Below, one piece after another: positions 33,434-41,005 of a stretch of 64,000 nucleotides of DNA. This DNA is from Cyanobium_A sp943371815. Its GTDB lineage: Bacteria; Cyanobacteriota; Cyanobacteriia; PCC-6307; Cyanobiaceae. The stretch covers positions 1 through 64,000 of the forward strand of contig CALRWB020000009.1 of assembly GCA_943371815.1 (NCBI GenBank), given 5' to 3'. The first letter of the stretch is position 1. The number at the start of each line of letters is the position of its first letter. The notes under the pieces are model-generated. The model was not told the DNA's origin. It made no database searches and saw only the letters and a program-made list of their open reading frames with translations. The position numbers were made by a program, and so were the translations under genes.

Positions 33434-33685
33434 ATGACCTTTTTTGAGGTGCTCTGGCACGGTGAAAGCATTGGCGATGGCGCCGACTTCGAAGAAGCCC
33501 TCACCAGTTACGTGGCGGTGAAGCCTGAGGAGGGAACCTGGCATGAGGCCTGTGCTGAGCCCGGGGCTTCCCCTTGCATCAAGCGCTATGGCTCGTTCGA
33601 CGCCTACCTCGACAACGCCGATGAGCTGGAAACCATTCCGGTCACAGCGGCCATGATTGAGGCTGCCCTAGCCCAACTGCCGTGA
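33434..33685 (+). CDS. Hypothetical protein, first of a coupled pair
   Basis: The 83-residue acidic protein starts at ATG 33434 (MTFFEVLWHGESIGDGADFEEALTSYV). It ends in a helical TAAMIEAALAQLP. No domain is recognised. Its stop overlaps the next start by 4 bases, a sign of coupled translation of two small proteins. The composition is natural and there is no signal peptide. Confidence 0.6.
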   Translation: MTFFEVLWHGESIGDGADFEEALTSYVAVKPEEGTWHEACAEPGASPCIKRYGSFDAYLDNADELETIPVTAAMIEAALAQLP

Positions 33686-33993
33686 GCTGCTCCGCCCCTG
33701 GTGGTTCTGGCCTTGATTTGGCGCGGTTTACCCCGGTCAACGACCTGTGGCCCGAGCTGGTGGAACGCCTGGGCCTCGAGCGGAGCAGCCGTGCCGTGCG
33801 TCAGGCCCTTGATCTCCAGGCCATGCGCGGTGATGCCTCTACTCTGCCCGTGCTTCTTTTCGAAACCTGCGGTCTGGCCTTGATGCAAGCCGAAGCCTTA
33901 CGGGGGCAGCTTGGTTTGGCCGGAGCGGCTGAAGACCAGGTGTTGTTGGTGAGTCAGCCCAGCCTTCGCTTGCAGTTGCTGCAGAGCTTTTAG
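33682..33993 (+). CDS. Hypothetical protein, second of a coupled pair
   Basis: The 103-residue soluble protein starts at GTG 33682, overlapping the previous stop. It is helical and Leu-rich (PELVERLGLERSSRAVRQALDLQAMRG, then FETCGLALMQAEALRGQLGL). No family is recognised. It ends 16 bases before the convergent umuC stop. Confidence 0.55.
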   Translation: MSCSAPGGSGLDLARFTPVNDLWPELVERLGLERSSRAVRQALDLQAMRGDASTLPVLLFETCGLALMQAEALRGQLGLAGAAEDQVLLVSQPSLRLQLLQSF

Positions 33994-34009
33994 TCAGGCC
34001 CCATTCCGT

Positions 34010-35299
34010 TTAGGCGTAAACAATGGGGATCTCGCCCAGGCGGGTGGTGGCGGCCCGGGATAGGCGCGAGCGCTGCATTTGCCAGGGGGGCGTGAAGCCA
34101 CAGGCGGCCCATTGCACCGATCCTTGCCCGTAGCGGCGGTTCAGGCGATCGATGGTGGCCATCAGGCTCTGGCGGCGTTGCTGCTGCTCTTCGGGGAGGG
34201 GCACCAGTAGATGGTGCTGGAGGGTGTCCTCTCCCACCAGCTGTTGCATCAACACCCCGGCCTTTTGCAGGGGTTTGTGGGGGTGAAAGAGCTGCTCCGC
34301 CAGGGGCAAGGCCGCTGCGAGCAGTACGGCGGTGTCGTTGCTCGCGACCGCCAGGCCCACGGTGGCGGCCCGGCTGTAGAAGCTGGTGCCATTGAACGGA
34401 CTGCTACGTACAAACACGGTGATGGCTCCGGTGCGTTGCCCTTGGCGCCGCAGCTTTTCCGCCGCCCGGCTCAGGTAGGTGGCGATCGCCTGCTTGAGCT
34501 GGGGCAACTCCCGAATGGGCTGGCTGAAGCTGCGACTCACGCAGGTTTCCCGTTTGGCGGGGGGCACCAGCTCCATCGGGATACAGGCCATCCCCTGCAA
34601 TTCGTGTTGCAACCGCAGGCCCACCACGCCGCATTTGCGGCGCAGTTCGCCGCTGGGCATGTCGCGCAGGGCTTTGGCGTTGGCAACGCCGCGCAGTCGG
34701 CACCAGCGCGACAGCTTGCGGCCGATTCCCCACACATCTTCGATGGGCACCGCTGCTAGGTAGGGCCCGGGATCGATGACCGCACCGAGATCGAACACCC
34801 CCCCATGGTTGGCGCTGGATTTGGCCAGTTTGTTGGCGAGCTTGGCGAGCACCTTGCTGGGGGCTATGCCCACGGCCACTGGCAGGCCCAGCTGGCGGAG
34901 CACGGTGCGGCGCAACTGTTGCCCCCAGCTGGTGAGATCGCCCCCATCGCGGGGGCGGTGCAACTGGCCGAAGGCTTCATCAATCGAGTAAATCTCGAGC
35001 TCTTCCACCCAGGGCTCCAGGGTGGCCATCATGCGCTGGCTCATGTCGGCGTAGAGGGCGTAGTTGGAGCTGCGTACGATTACCCCCTGGCGCTCGAGGG
35101 TGCTGCGCACCTTGAAGTAGGGCGTGCCCATGGGAATGCCGAGGGCCCGGGCTTCGGCACTGCGCGACACGATGCAGCCATCGTTATTCGAGAGCACCAC
35201 CAACGCCCGGCCCATCACCGCCGGGTCGACCACCGCTTCACAGGAGGCGTAGAAGTTGTTGCCATCGATCAGCACGGTGGCCCGGTCCTTAGAGGGCAT
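34010..35299 (-). CDS. umuC: UmuC-type Y-family DNA polymerase (Pol V catalytic subunit)
   Basis: The 429-residue protein has the Y-family palm: VLIDGNNFYASCEAVVDPAVMGRALVVLSNNDGCIVSRSAEARALGI with the first catalytic Asp, and EIYSIDEAFGQL with the Asp-Glu pair. KVLAKLANKLAKS and DVWGIGRKLSRWCRLRG lie in the thumb, and a little-finger domain follows. It copies damaged DNA with low fidelity. Its start overlaps the umuD stop by 11 bases. Expression is likely under LexA through the box at 35783-35796. Confidence 0.95.
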   Translation of the reverse strand: MPSKDRATVLIDGNNFYASCEAVVDPAVMGRALVVLSNNDGCIVSRSAEARALGIPMGTPYFKVRSTLERQGVIVRSSNYALYADMSQRMMATLEPWVEELEIYSIDEAFGQLHRPRDGGDLTSWGQQLRRTVLRQLGLPVAVGIAPSKVLAKLANKLAKSSANHGGVFDLGAVIDPGPYLAAVPIEDVWGIGRKLSRWCRLRGVANAKALRDMPSGELRRKCGVVGLRLQHELQGMACIPMELVPPAKRETCVSRSFSQPIRELPQLKQAIATYLSRAAEKLRRQGQRTGAITVFVRSSPFNGTSFYSRAATVGLAVASNDTAVLLAAALPLAEQLFHPHKPLQKAGVLMQQLVGEDTLQHHLLVPLPEEQQQRRQSLMATIDRLNRRYGQGSVQWAACGFTPPWQMQRSRLSRAATTRLGEIPIVYA

Positions 35300-35744
35300 G
35301 GATGGCGTGGCTGGCTACCCCCCAGAGGCAATGGTCCAGGTCGTCGTTGAGGGGCGTGGCTGGATAGGCGGGATGGGCCGCTTCCAGGTGCCATTGGCCC
35401 TGGTGCTGCACCAGCCGTTTCAGGGTGAAGGCGCCTTCGATCACGGCCACCACAATCTTGCCGGAACGAAATTCGAGGCTGCGATCCACGATCAGCAAAT
35501 CGCCGTGCTGGATGCCGGCGCCGCGCATGGAGTCGCCGCTGACGCGCAGGAAAAAGGTGCTGCTCGGATGGCGAATCAAGGCGTCGTTGAGGTCGATCCC
35601 GGTCTCGATGTAGTCATCGGCTGGGCTGGGAAATCCCGCGGCCACGCTGTCGCTGGCGAGGGGCCGCAGGCACCGCCGACGCTCGCTGCGGAGCGGGCCG
35701 AGGGCCTCGAGCTCGAGCCAGGTAGGGGCCAAGTTGTCCATCAC
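35289..35744 (-). CDS. umuD: UmuD-type mutagenesis protein (LexA-like protease)
   Basis: The 151-residue protein has an Ala-Gly self-cleavage site in AAGFPSPADDY (about residue 37). The catalytic Ser is in FLRVSGDSMRGAGIQHGDLLIVD and the Lys in FTLKRLVQHQG, as in the LexA/UmuD S24 peptidase family. RecA-stimulated cleavage yields UmuD', which joins UmuC as Pol V. The gene is first in the umuDC operon, and an SOS-like box is 38 bases before its start. Confidence 0.93.
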   Translation of the reverse strand: MMDNLAPTWLELEALGPLRSERRRCLRPLASDSVAAGFPSPADDYIETGIDLNDALIRHPSSTFFLRVSGDSMRGAGIQHGDLLIVDRSLEFRSGKIVVAVIEGAFTLKRLVQHQGQWHLEAAHPAYPATPLNDDLDHCLWGVASHAIHAL

Positions 35745-35782
35745 TACCGCGCCAGAACAAGGGGTGTCATCACCCGCATCTT

Positions 35783-35796
35783 AGTACAGGTGTATT
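35783..35796 (-). promoter_or_regulatory. Imperfect SOS (LexA) box before umuDC
   Basis: AGTACAGGTGTATT differs from the cyanobacterial LexA consensus RGTACNNNDGTWCB at one core position (T for C). The first 12 bases are the same as in the perfect box at 7511-7524. Its place upstream of umuD fits damage-controlled expression. The imperfect half comes where the heptamer repeat starts. Confidence 0.6.
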
Positions 35797-35850
35797 GCTT
35801 CTTGCTTCTTGCTTCTTGGCGCTTGGTGCTTGGCGCTTGGTGGCTGGAGG
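35795..35850. repeat. Heptamer tandem repeat (STRR-like)
   Basis: Eight heptamers follow in strict register: TTGCTTC three times, then TTGGCGC, TTGGTGC, TTGGCGC, TTGGTGG and CTGGAGG. Such arrays are known from many cyanobacteria as short tandemly repeated repetitive sequences. The array begins within the last two bases of the SOS-like box and fills the space between umuD and the lysozyme-inhibitor-like gene. Confidence 0.8.
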
Positions 35851-35888
35851 GGCCACCCTGGGTGCGCTGCCTTGCTTTGGGTTCTCCT

Positions 35889-36275
35889 GTGCTGAAAGAG
35901 GTTGGGGGCGCTGCCCGGTTGGGCCTGTTGCCGGTGCTGTCAGCTGTCGTGGTTGTTCCAGCTGTGGCTGTTCCAGCTATGGCGGTGGAGCCGGAAGCGG
36001 CGATTCGGGCCACCTATCTCTGCCAAGGGCGCTTTGATGCGGTGCGGCTGACGGCCTTGTTTTTTAACGGCGAGCCCCGCGAAGTGGTGCTGTTGCAGGG
36101 GGAGCAGGCCATTCGCCTGCCCCAGCAGCCTTCGGGTTCAGGCGCCCGTTATGGCGCCGGCAGCCAGAGCTTTTGGCTGAAGGGTGACCAAGCCACCTGG
36201 CAATTCGGCTCCGGGGCGACCTATTCCTGTGGTCCCGAATCGCTGGGCGCAGCAGGGGCCGTGAAGCGGCGGTAG
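35889..36275 (+). CDS. Exported MliC-domain protein (C-type lysozyme inhibitor-like)
   Basis: The 128-residue product from GTG 35889 has a signal peptide (LGLLPVLSAVVVVPAVAVPAMA). The domain that follows reads ATYLCQGRFDAVRL, VVLLQGEQAIRLPQQPSGSGARYGAGSQSFWLKGDQATW, and TYSCGP. This matches the MliC fold: paired cysteines, SGSGARY inserted in the lysozyme active site, and FWxKGxxA. Known members protect Gram-negative periplasm from lysozyme. The frame stays open through the heptamer array, but the GTG just before the signal peptide is the better start. Confidence 0.75.
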   Translation: MLKEVGGAARLGLLPVLSAVVVVPAVAVPAMAVEPEAAIRATYLCQGRFDAVRLTALFFNGEPREVVLLQGEQAIRLPQQPSGSGARYGAGSQSFWLKGDQATWQFGSGATYSCGPESLGAAGAVKRR

Positions 36276-36460
36276 AGGGCCACACCGGCAGCGCCCCACG
36301 CTCCGGTCCAGGCCAGAAAGGTGATCAGGGTGCCCACTTGGCCCCCCTCCAGCGAATAGACGCCGGCTTGAATCAGGCCGGCGTCGATCAGGGAGCCACC
36401 GATGCCCCAGCCGAGCACCCAGCTGAACAAAAAGCCAATGGCCTGGAGGTTGCCGGTCAT
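36221..36460 (-). CDS. Small membrane protein
   Basis: The 79-residue protein starts at ATG 36460 (MTGNLQAIGFLFSWVLGWGIGGSLIDAGLI). It has two membrane segments, the second being LITFLAWTGAWGAAGVALYRRF, and a Pro/Ser tail. Its 3' end overlaps the convergent MliC-domain gene by 55 bases. No family name can be given with certainty. Its start is 27 bases from the sdhC frame, so the two are divergently arranged. Confidence 0.6.
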   Translation of the reverse strand: MTGNLQAIGFLFSWVLGWGIGGSLIDAGLIQAGVYSLEGGQVGTLITFLAWTGAWGAAGVALYRRFTAPAAPSDSGPQE

Positions 36461-36486
36461 GGCCAGGAGATTAGGCGGGATCGCCC

Positions 36487-37173
36487 TTGGCGGTGGGGCT
36501 GGACCCTGGGAGCCCCCATAGAATTCGTCCCATTGGCGTGGCGATTGTGGGTTCCGGGCGCCAGCTCTTCTCCTGGATCGCGCCAACGGGGTTGGTCCTG
36601 GTGTTGTTTTTGGTGCTGCACCTGGCCGGGGTGGCCCTGGCGGTGACCAATCCCGGGGTCTTTGAGGCCTACGCCACGGCCCTGCATGCCAAGCCCTGGT
36701 TGCCGGCCGTGGAGCTGGCCCTGGCTGGTGTGGCGCTGGTGCATTTGATCCAAACGGTGGCGAAGCTGATCGCCAATCGCCAGGCCGGTAATGATGCGGC
36801 CCTGGTGAGCCGCCGTGCCGATCCGTTGGCGGCCCTGGCGGCCCGCACGGCGCCCTGGAGCGGCGGCGTGTTGCTGGTGTTTCTGGTGGTGCACCTCAAC
36901 CAGCTGCGCTGGCCCCGGCCCGGGGCTGGTCTGGAAATGGCGCGCTTGGCTGAGGCGCTTTCTGCCCCCTGGGCTGGGGCGCTCTATGGGGCCGCTGGAT
37001 TGGCCGTCGGCCTGCATCTGTTCCATGGCGGCGAGGGCGCCCACCGCAGCCTCGGGCTGTTGGAGCCGGCCAATGCCGGCCGGATTCGCAGGGCAACCCG
37101 GGCTTTTGCCCTGGTGGTGGGTGGGGGCTTTGCCCTGGTGTCCCTGGTGCTGGCCACCCAGGTGGTGCGATGA
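36487..37173 (+). CDS. sdhC: Succinate dehydrogenase/fumarate reductase cytochrome b subunit
   Basis: The 228-residue form starts at TTG 36487; a GTG at 36538, just before AIVGSGRQLFSWIAPTG, is also plausible. Five membrane helices are visible, with candidate haem histidines in LFLVLHLAG, ALVHLIQ, LVVHLNQL and LHLFHGGEGAHRSLG. This is the single-peptide di-haem type (type B) seen in Bacteroidetes, Epsilonproteobacteria and Bacillus. It anchors the enzyme and passes electrons to quinone. It overlaps sdhA by 4 bases. Confidence 0.88.
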   Translation: MAVGLDPGSPHRIRPIGVAIVGSGRQLFSWIAPTGLVLVLFLVLHLAGVALAVTNPGVFEAYATALHAKPWLPAVELALAGVALVHLIQTVAKLIANRQAGNDAALVSRRADPLAALAARTAPWSGGVLLVFLVVHLNQLRWPRPGAGLEMARLAEALSAPWAGALYGAAGLAVGLHLFHGGEGAHRSLGLLEPANAGRIRRATRAFALVVGGGFALVSLVLATQVVR

Positions 37174-39143
37174 GCCCCCGTTCCGCCGGGTTGCCCGATC
37201 CCCGCATTCCCGCGGGCCCGATGGCCGATGCCTGGCGCCGCACCCGCGATGGCCTGCCGTTGATCAGTCCGCTGCGCAAGCGCCAACTCCAGGTGCTGGT
37301 GGTGGGCAGTGGCCTGGCCGGGGCCTCGGCGGCGGCCACCCTGGCGGAGCAGGGCTACCGGGTGAAGCTGGTGACCTTCCACGACAGCCCCCGCCGGGCC
37401 CATTCGGTGGCAGCCCAAGGCGGTATCAACGCCGCCAAGAATTACGCCAACGATGGCGACAGCATCGGGCGGCTCTTTGCCGACACGCTCAAGGGCGGCG
37501 ACTTCCGGGCCCGGGAGGCCGGTTGCCACCGCCTAGCCGAAATCAGTGGCTGCATCATCGACCAGTGCGTGGCCCAGGGCGTGCCCTTCGCCCGGGAGTA
37601 CGGCGGCACCCTGGCCAACCGCAACTTTGGCGGCTCCCTGGTGAGCCGCACCTTTTACGCCCGCGGTCAAACAGGCCAGCAGTTGCTCTATGGGGCCTAC
37701 CAGGCCCTGATGCGCCAGGTGGCCGCTGGCCAGGTGGAGCTCTTCACCCGCCGGGACATGCTCGAGCTGGTCACGGTGGATGGGGTGGCCCGGGGCATCG
37801 TCTGCCGCCACCTGCTCACCGGTGCCCTCGAAACCCATACGGCCCACGCGGTGCTGCTGGCGAGCGGCGGCTATTCGAACGTCTACTACCTCTCCACCAA
37901 CGCCCTCAAATCCAATGCCAGTGCGATTTGGGCGGCCCATCGCCAGGGGGCGCTGTTTGCCAATCCCTGCTTTACCCAGATCCATCCCACCTGCATCCCC
38001 AGTGGCGACGCCTTCCAAAGCAAGCTCACCTTGATGAGCGAGAGCCTGCGCAACGACGGCCGGGTGTGGTTGCCGTCTAAGCGGGATGACCCCCGAGCGG
38101 CGGCGGCGATTCCCGAGGCGGAGCGCGATTATTTCCTTGAACGCCAATACCCGGCCTACGGCAACATGGTGCCCCGGGATGTGGCCTCCCGCCGGGCCCG
38201 GGAGCTCTGCAATGGCGGCCAGGGGGTGGGGCCCGGGGGGAGGTCGGTCTACCTGGATTTCAACGACGCCATTGCGGATCAAGGCCGCGCCACGATTGCC
38301 GCGCGCTACGGCAACTTGTTTGAGATGTATGAGCGCATCACCGGTGATGACCCGATGGCTGGGCCGATGCGGATCTATCCGGCCCCCCACTACACGATGG
38401 GGGGGCTGTGGGTGGATTACCACCTGATGAGCTCGATCCCCGGCCTGTTTGTGCTGGGCGAAGCCAATTTTTCCGAACACGGTGCCAATCGTCTGGGCGC
38501 CAGCGCGCTGATGCAGGGGCTAGCCGATGGTTATTTCATTGCACCGGCCACGGTGACCGCCTGGCTGGCGGGCCACCCCACCCCGGAGATTGGCCCTGAC
38601 CATCCCGCCTGCCGCGAGGCCGAAGCCCGGGCCCAGGGGCGCTTGCAGGCCCTGCTTGCTGCGGGCGGTAGCCAGCCCGTGGATGCTTTCCACCGGGAGC
38701 TGGGCCATTTGATGATTGAGTACTGCGGCATTAGCCGCTGCGCCGAGGGCTTGCACACGGGTTTGCAGCAGGTGGCCCTCCTTGAGGCCCGCTTCCACCA
38801 GGAGGTGCGGGTGCCAGGGGAGGCCACGGGGCCCAATGGCGAACTGGAGAAGGCCCTGCGGGTGGCCGATTTCTTCTCCCTGGCCCAGCTGATGCTGCGC
38901 GATGCCCTGGCCCGGGAAGAATCCTGCGGGGCCCATTTCCGCGAAGAGCACCAAACTCCAGAGGGGGAGGCCCTTCGCGACGATGGCAGCTTTGCCCATA
39001 TCGCCGCTTGGCAGTACCAACCGGGCAGCGGCAATCCGGGCAGCGGTGATCCGAGCCAGCCAACACCCGCGGCAGAACCCGTGCGCCACAGCGAACCCCT
39101 GGAGTTCACGCTGATGCAGCCCAGCACCCGCAATTACCGATGA
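37170..39143 (+). CDS. sdhA: Succinate dehydrogenase/fumarate reductase flavoprotein subunit
   Basis: The 657-residue subunit has the FAD fold VVGSGLAGASAAATLAEQGY and the covalent-FAD His in RAHSVAAQGGINAAK. Active-site blocks are TQIHPTCIPSGDAFQSKLTLMSES and HGANRLGASALMQGLADG, with PHYTMGGLWVDY between them. Its length, and the SdhC type beside it, agree with the type B complexes. It catalyses succinate/fumarate interconversion. Its stop overlaps the sdhB start by 4 bases. Confidence 0.95.
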   Translation: MSPRSAGLPDPRIPAGPMADAWRRTRDGLPLISPLRKRQLQVLVVGSGLAGASAAATLAEQGYRVKLVTFHDSPRRAHSVAAQGGINAAKNYANDGDSIGRLFADTLKGGDFRAREAGCHRLAEISGCIIDQCVAQGVPFAREYGGTLANRNFGGSLVSRTFYARGQTGQQLLYGAYQALMRQVAAGQVELFTRRDMLELVTVDGVARGIVCRHLLTGALETHTAHAVLLASGGYSNVYYLSTNALKSNASAIWAAHRQGALFANPCFTQIHPTCIPSGDAFQSKLTLMSESLRNDGRVWLPSKRDDPRAAAAIPEAERDYFLERQYPAYGNMVPRDVASRRARELCNGGQGVGPGGRSVYLDFNDAIADQGRATIAARYGNLFEMYERITGDDPMAGPMRIYPAPHYTMGGLWVDYHLMSSIPGLFVLGEANFSEHGANRLGASALMQGLADGYFIAPATVTAWLAGHPTPEIGPDHPACREAEARAQGRLQALLAAGGSQPVDAFHRELGHLMIEYCGISRCAEGLHTGLQQVALLEARFHQEVRVPGEATGPNGELEKALRVADFFSLAQLMLRDALAREESCGAHFREEHQTPEGEALRDDGSFAHIAAWQYQPGSGNPGSGDPSQPTPAAEPVRHSEPLEFTLMQPSTRNYR

Positions 39144-39904
39144 GTGGCACCCTCTCGCTCAACCTGCGGATCTGGCGGCAGGTGGGTCCCGATGGCCCAG
39201 GTCCCGATGGCCAAGGCGCCTATGGGAGCTATCGGCTGGAGCAGATTTCTAGGGATCTCTCGTTGCTGGAGGCCCTCGACGTGCTCAATGAGCAGTTGAT
39301 TGGGGCCGGCGAGAGGCCGGTGACCTTTGAGCACGATTGCCGCGAGGGGATCTGCGGCAGCTGTGGCTTCCTGGTGAATGGCCAGGCCCACGGCCCCCAG
39401 CGGGCCACCACGGTGTGCCAGCTCTATCTGCGCCAATTCACAGATGGCGACACCCTGGTGCTGGATCCCTGGCGGGCCAAGGCCTTCCCCCTGATTCAAG
39501 ATTTGGCGGTGGATCGCGCCAGCTTGGATTCCCTGATTGGAGCGGGTGGCTATTGCTCGGTGAACACCGGCAATGCCCCCGAGGCCAATGGGATCTTGAT
39601 CGGCAAAGACCAGGCGGCCTCAGCGTTTGACACGGCCACCTGCATTGGCTGTGGGGCCTGCGTGGCCAGTTGCCGCAATGCCTCGGCCAGCTTGTTTGTG
39701 GCGGCCAAGTTGGCCCATCTGGCCCAATTACCCCAGGGCCAACCGGAGCGCGGCCATCGGGCCCGGGCCATGCAGGCCGAGATGGAGCAGCAGGGGTTTG
39801 GCAGCTGCAGCAACAACCTCGAATGCGAAGCGGTGTGCCCGAAGCAAATTTCCGCCGATTGGATCAGCTGGATGCACCGCGAAGGCAGGCGCCATCCCGC
39901 TTAA
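39140..39904 (+). CDS. sdhB: Succinate dehydrogenase/fumarate reductase iron-sulfur subunit
   Basis: The 254-residue subunit has all cluster motifs: CREGICGSC with a fourth Cys in TTVCQL ([2Fe-2S]), CIGCGACVASC, and CSNNLECEAVCP ([4Fe-4S] and [3Fe-4S]). It carries electrons from SdhA to SdhC. It is the last gene of the overlapping sdhCAB operon, and its final 41 bases overlap a convergent hypothetical gene. Confidence 0.95.
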   Translation: MSGTLSLNLRIWRQVGPDGPGPDGQGAYGSYRLEQISRDLSLLEALDVLNEQLIGAGERPVTFEHDCREGICGSCGFLVNGQAHGPQRATTVCQLYLRQFTDGDTLVLDPWRAKAFPLIQDLAVDRASLDSLIGAGGYCSVNTGNAPEANGILIGKDQAASAFDTATCIGCGACVASCRNASASLFVAAKLAHLAQLPQGQPERGHRARAMQAEMEQQGFGSCSNNLECEAVCPKQISADWISWMHREGRRHPA

Positions 39905-40385
39905 GTGGGGGAACCCCGGCTGAGAGGGGCGGGGCAGGCACCTCCAGAAATCGGGCCACAAAGCGCTCGAGGGGCATGGGCCCGCAGCGCCGTTGCCAGC
40001 CCAGACCGCCGGCATAGCGCCGCCAGCAGGCCACGCTTAAGCGCTGGCTTTGGGGCGAGACCAGCCGCAACAGATAGCGGTAGTCCAAATGGATCGCTGC
40101 TCCAGTTGCCCCAAGCGGGCCACTGGAACGAAGCGGGCCACAAGAAACCAGTGGTTCATTAAAATCCACCGGCTCAGTGGATCCCTGGGGGGATAGGGGG
40201 CTCAGATGCTGCAGCACCTTCGCTGGGCGATCGCCACTGGCGATGCACCGTTGGAGTGCCTGGGCAAAGATCAAGGCGACTGCCGCCGGATAGCCAGCCC
40301 GCTCCAGCACAAATTGCTCAACTGTGGGGCCGGAAAAGCCCACGCAGTCGATCAGGCCAGGGGATCGACGTTCAAGGGAAGCCAC
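39864..40385 (-). CDS. Hypothetical protein
   Basis: The 173-residue frame starts at GTG 40385 and lies 39 bases downstream of the 59-codon gene at 40425. It has natural composition, with a hydrophobic segment near 30-45 (YPAAVALIFAQALQRC) and a basic C-terminal part (YRYLLRLVSPQSQRLSVACWRRYAGGLGWQRRCG). No domain is recognised. It overlaps the 3' end of sdhB. Presence in a three-gene run with a DUF805 protein supports it being real. Confidence 0.5.
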   Translation of the reverse strand: MASLERRSPGLIDCVGFSGPTVEQFVLERAGYPAAVALIFAQALQRCIASGDRPAKVLQHLSPLSPQGSTEPVDFNEPLVSCGPLRSSGPLGATGAAIHLDYRYLLRLVSPQSQRLSVACWRRYAGGLGWQRRCGPMPLERFVARFLEVPAPPLSAGVPPLKRDGACLRGASS

Positions 40386-40424
40386 AGACAGAAGGAGAAA
40401 CCATCAACTGGTTCCACCGCTGTC

Positions 40425-40604
40425 TCAAGGGTGATTCTGCTGCTCAAGTTGATCGGCCAAGGCCAGGCAGCGATCCATCTCTTCCCAAAGCAACTCACGC
40501 CGGCTTCCATGCACCGCATAGGAGCGGTGATGGAGGTCGCGGGCTTGGTAACGAAGGGCGTCACGGATACGACGCCAATCCTCTGGTGCGAGGGAGCTCG
40601 CCAT
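40425..40604 (-). CDS. Small acidic/basic helical protein (59 residues)
   Basis: On the minus strand, ATG 40604 opens a 59-codon frame reading MASSLAPEDWRRIRDALRYQ, then ARDLHHRSYAVHGSRRELLW and EEMDRCLALADQLEQQNHP. The pattern is two amphipathic helices, of natural composition. The start codon directly follows the DUF805 stop (TGAATG), so it is co-translated with it. No family is recognised. Confidence 0.65.
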   Translation of the reverse strand: MASSLAPEDWRRIRDALRYQARDLHHRSYAVHGSRRELLWEEMDRCLALADQLEQQNHP

Positions 40605-40913
40605 TCAGCCGGGGATCGAGGGCTGGCAGAACAGCACGATCAGCCAGATGGAACCAATGATGGGCAACACAACCTGGAGGAGTAGCCAGGTCCACTGCTT
40701 GCCGATATCGCGTAGGCGACGAATGGCAAGGGGCAGATGGGGGACGATCTGGGCGATGGAGTACAGGCTGGACAGGGGTTTGGAGATGAACGACAACACA
40801 GTGATCACGATGATGTTCGCCAGCACAAACCACCAGAAATCTGCCCGGCCGGACTTGCCGCCGTAGTCGAAGGAACGGCTCCAAGCGGTGGAGAAGGACT
40901 TGATCAGGGGCAC
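40605..40913 (-). CDS. DUF805-family membrane protein
   Basis: The 102-residue protein reads FDYGGKSGRADFWWFVLANIIVITVLSFI, then LPLAIRRLRDIGKQWTWLLLQVVLPIIGSIWLIVLF. This is the GRxxRxxFWxFxLxN...RRLHDxG pattern of DUF805, with three membrane helices. The family is widespread and without settled function. First of three adjacent minus-strand genes. Confidence 0.9.
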   Translation of the reverse strand: MPLIKSFSTAWSRSFDYGGKSGRADFWWFVLANIIVITVLSFISKPLSSLYSIAQIVPHLPLAIRRLRDIGKQWTWLLLQVVLPIIGSIWLIVLFCQPSIPG

Positions 40914-41005
40914 AGGCAGGGGGGGGGCGAATGCCCTTTGATACTTCAGAGCACTGCACTTGCAACCAACTGGTCAGCAACTGACGAGAAACCGAGAAGA
41001 AAGAT

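Noticed and set aside
36815..38080. 421-residue plus-strand frame inside sdhC/sdhA
   Set aside because: It is a shifted frame of GC-rich sdh genes; the composition is Gly/Pro/Arg/Trp-rich and no domain is present.
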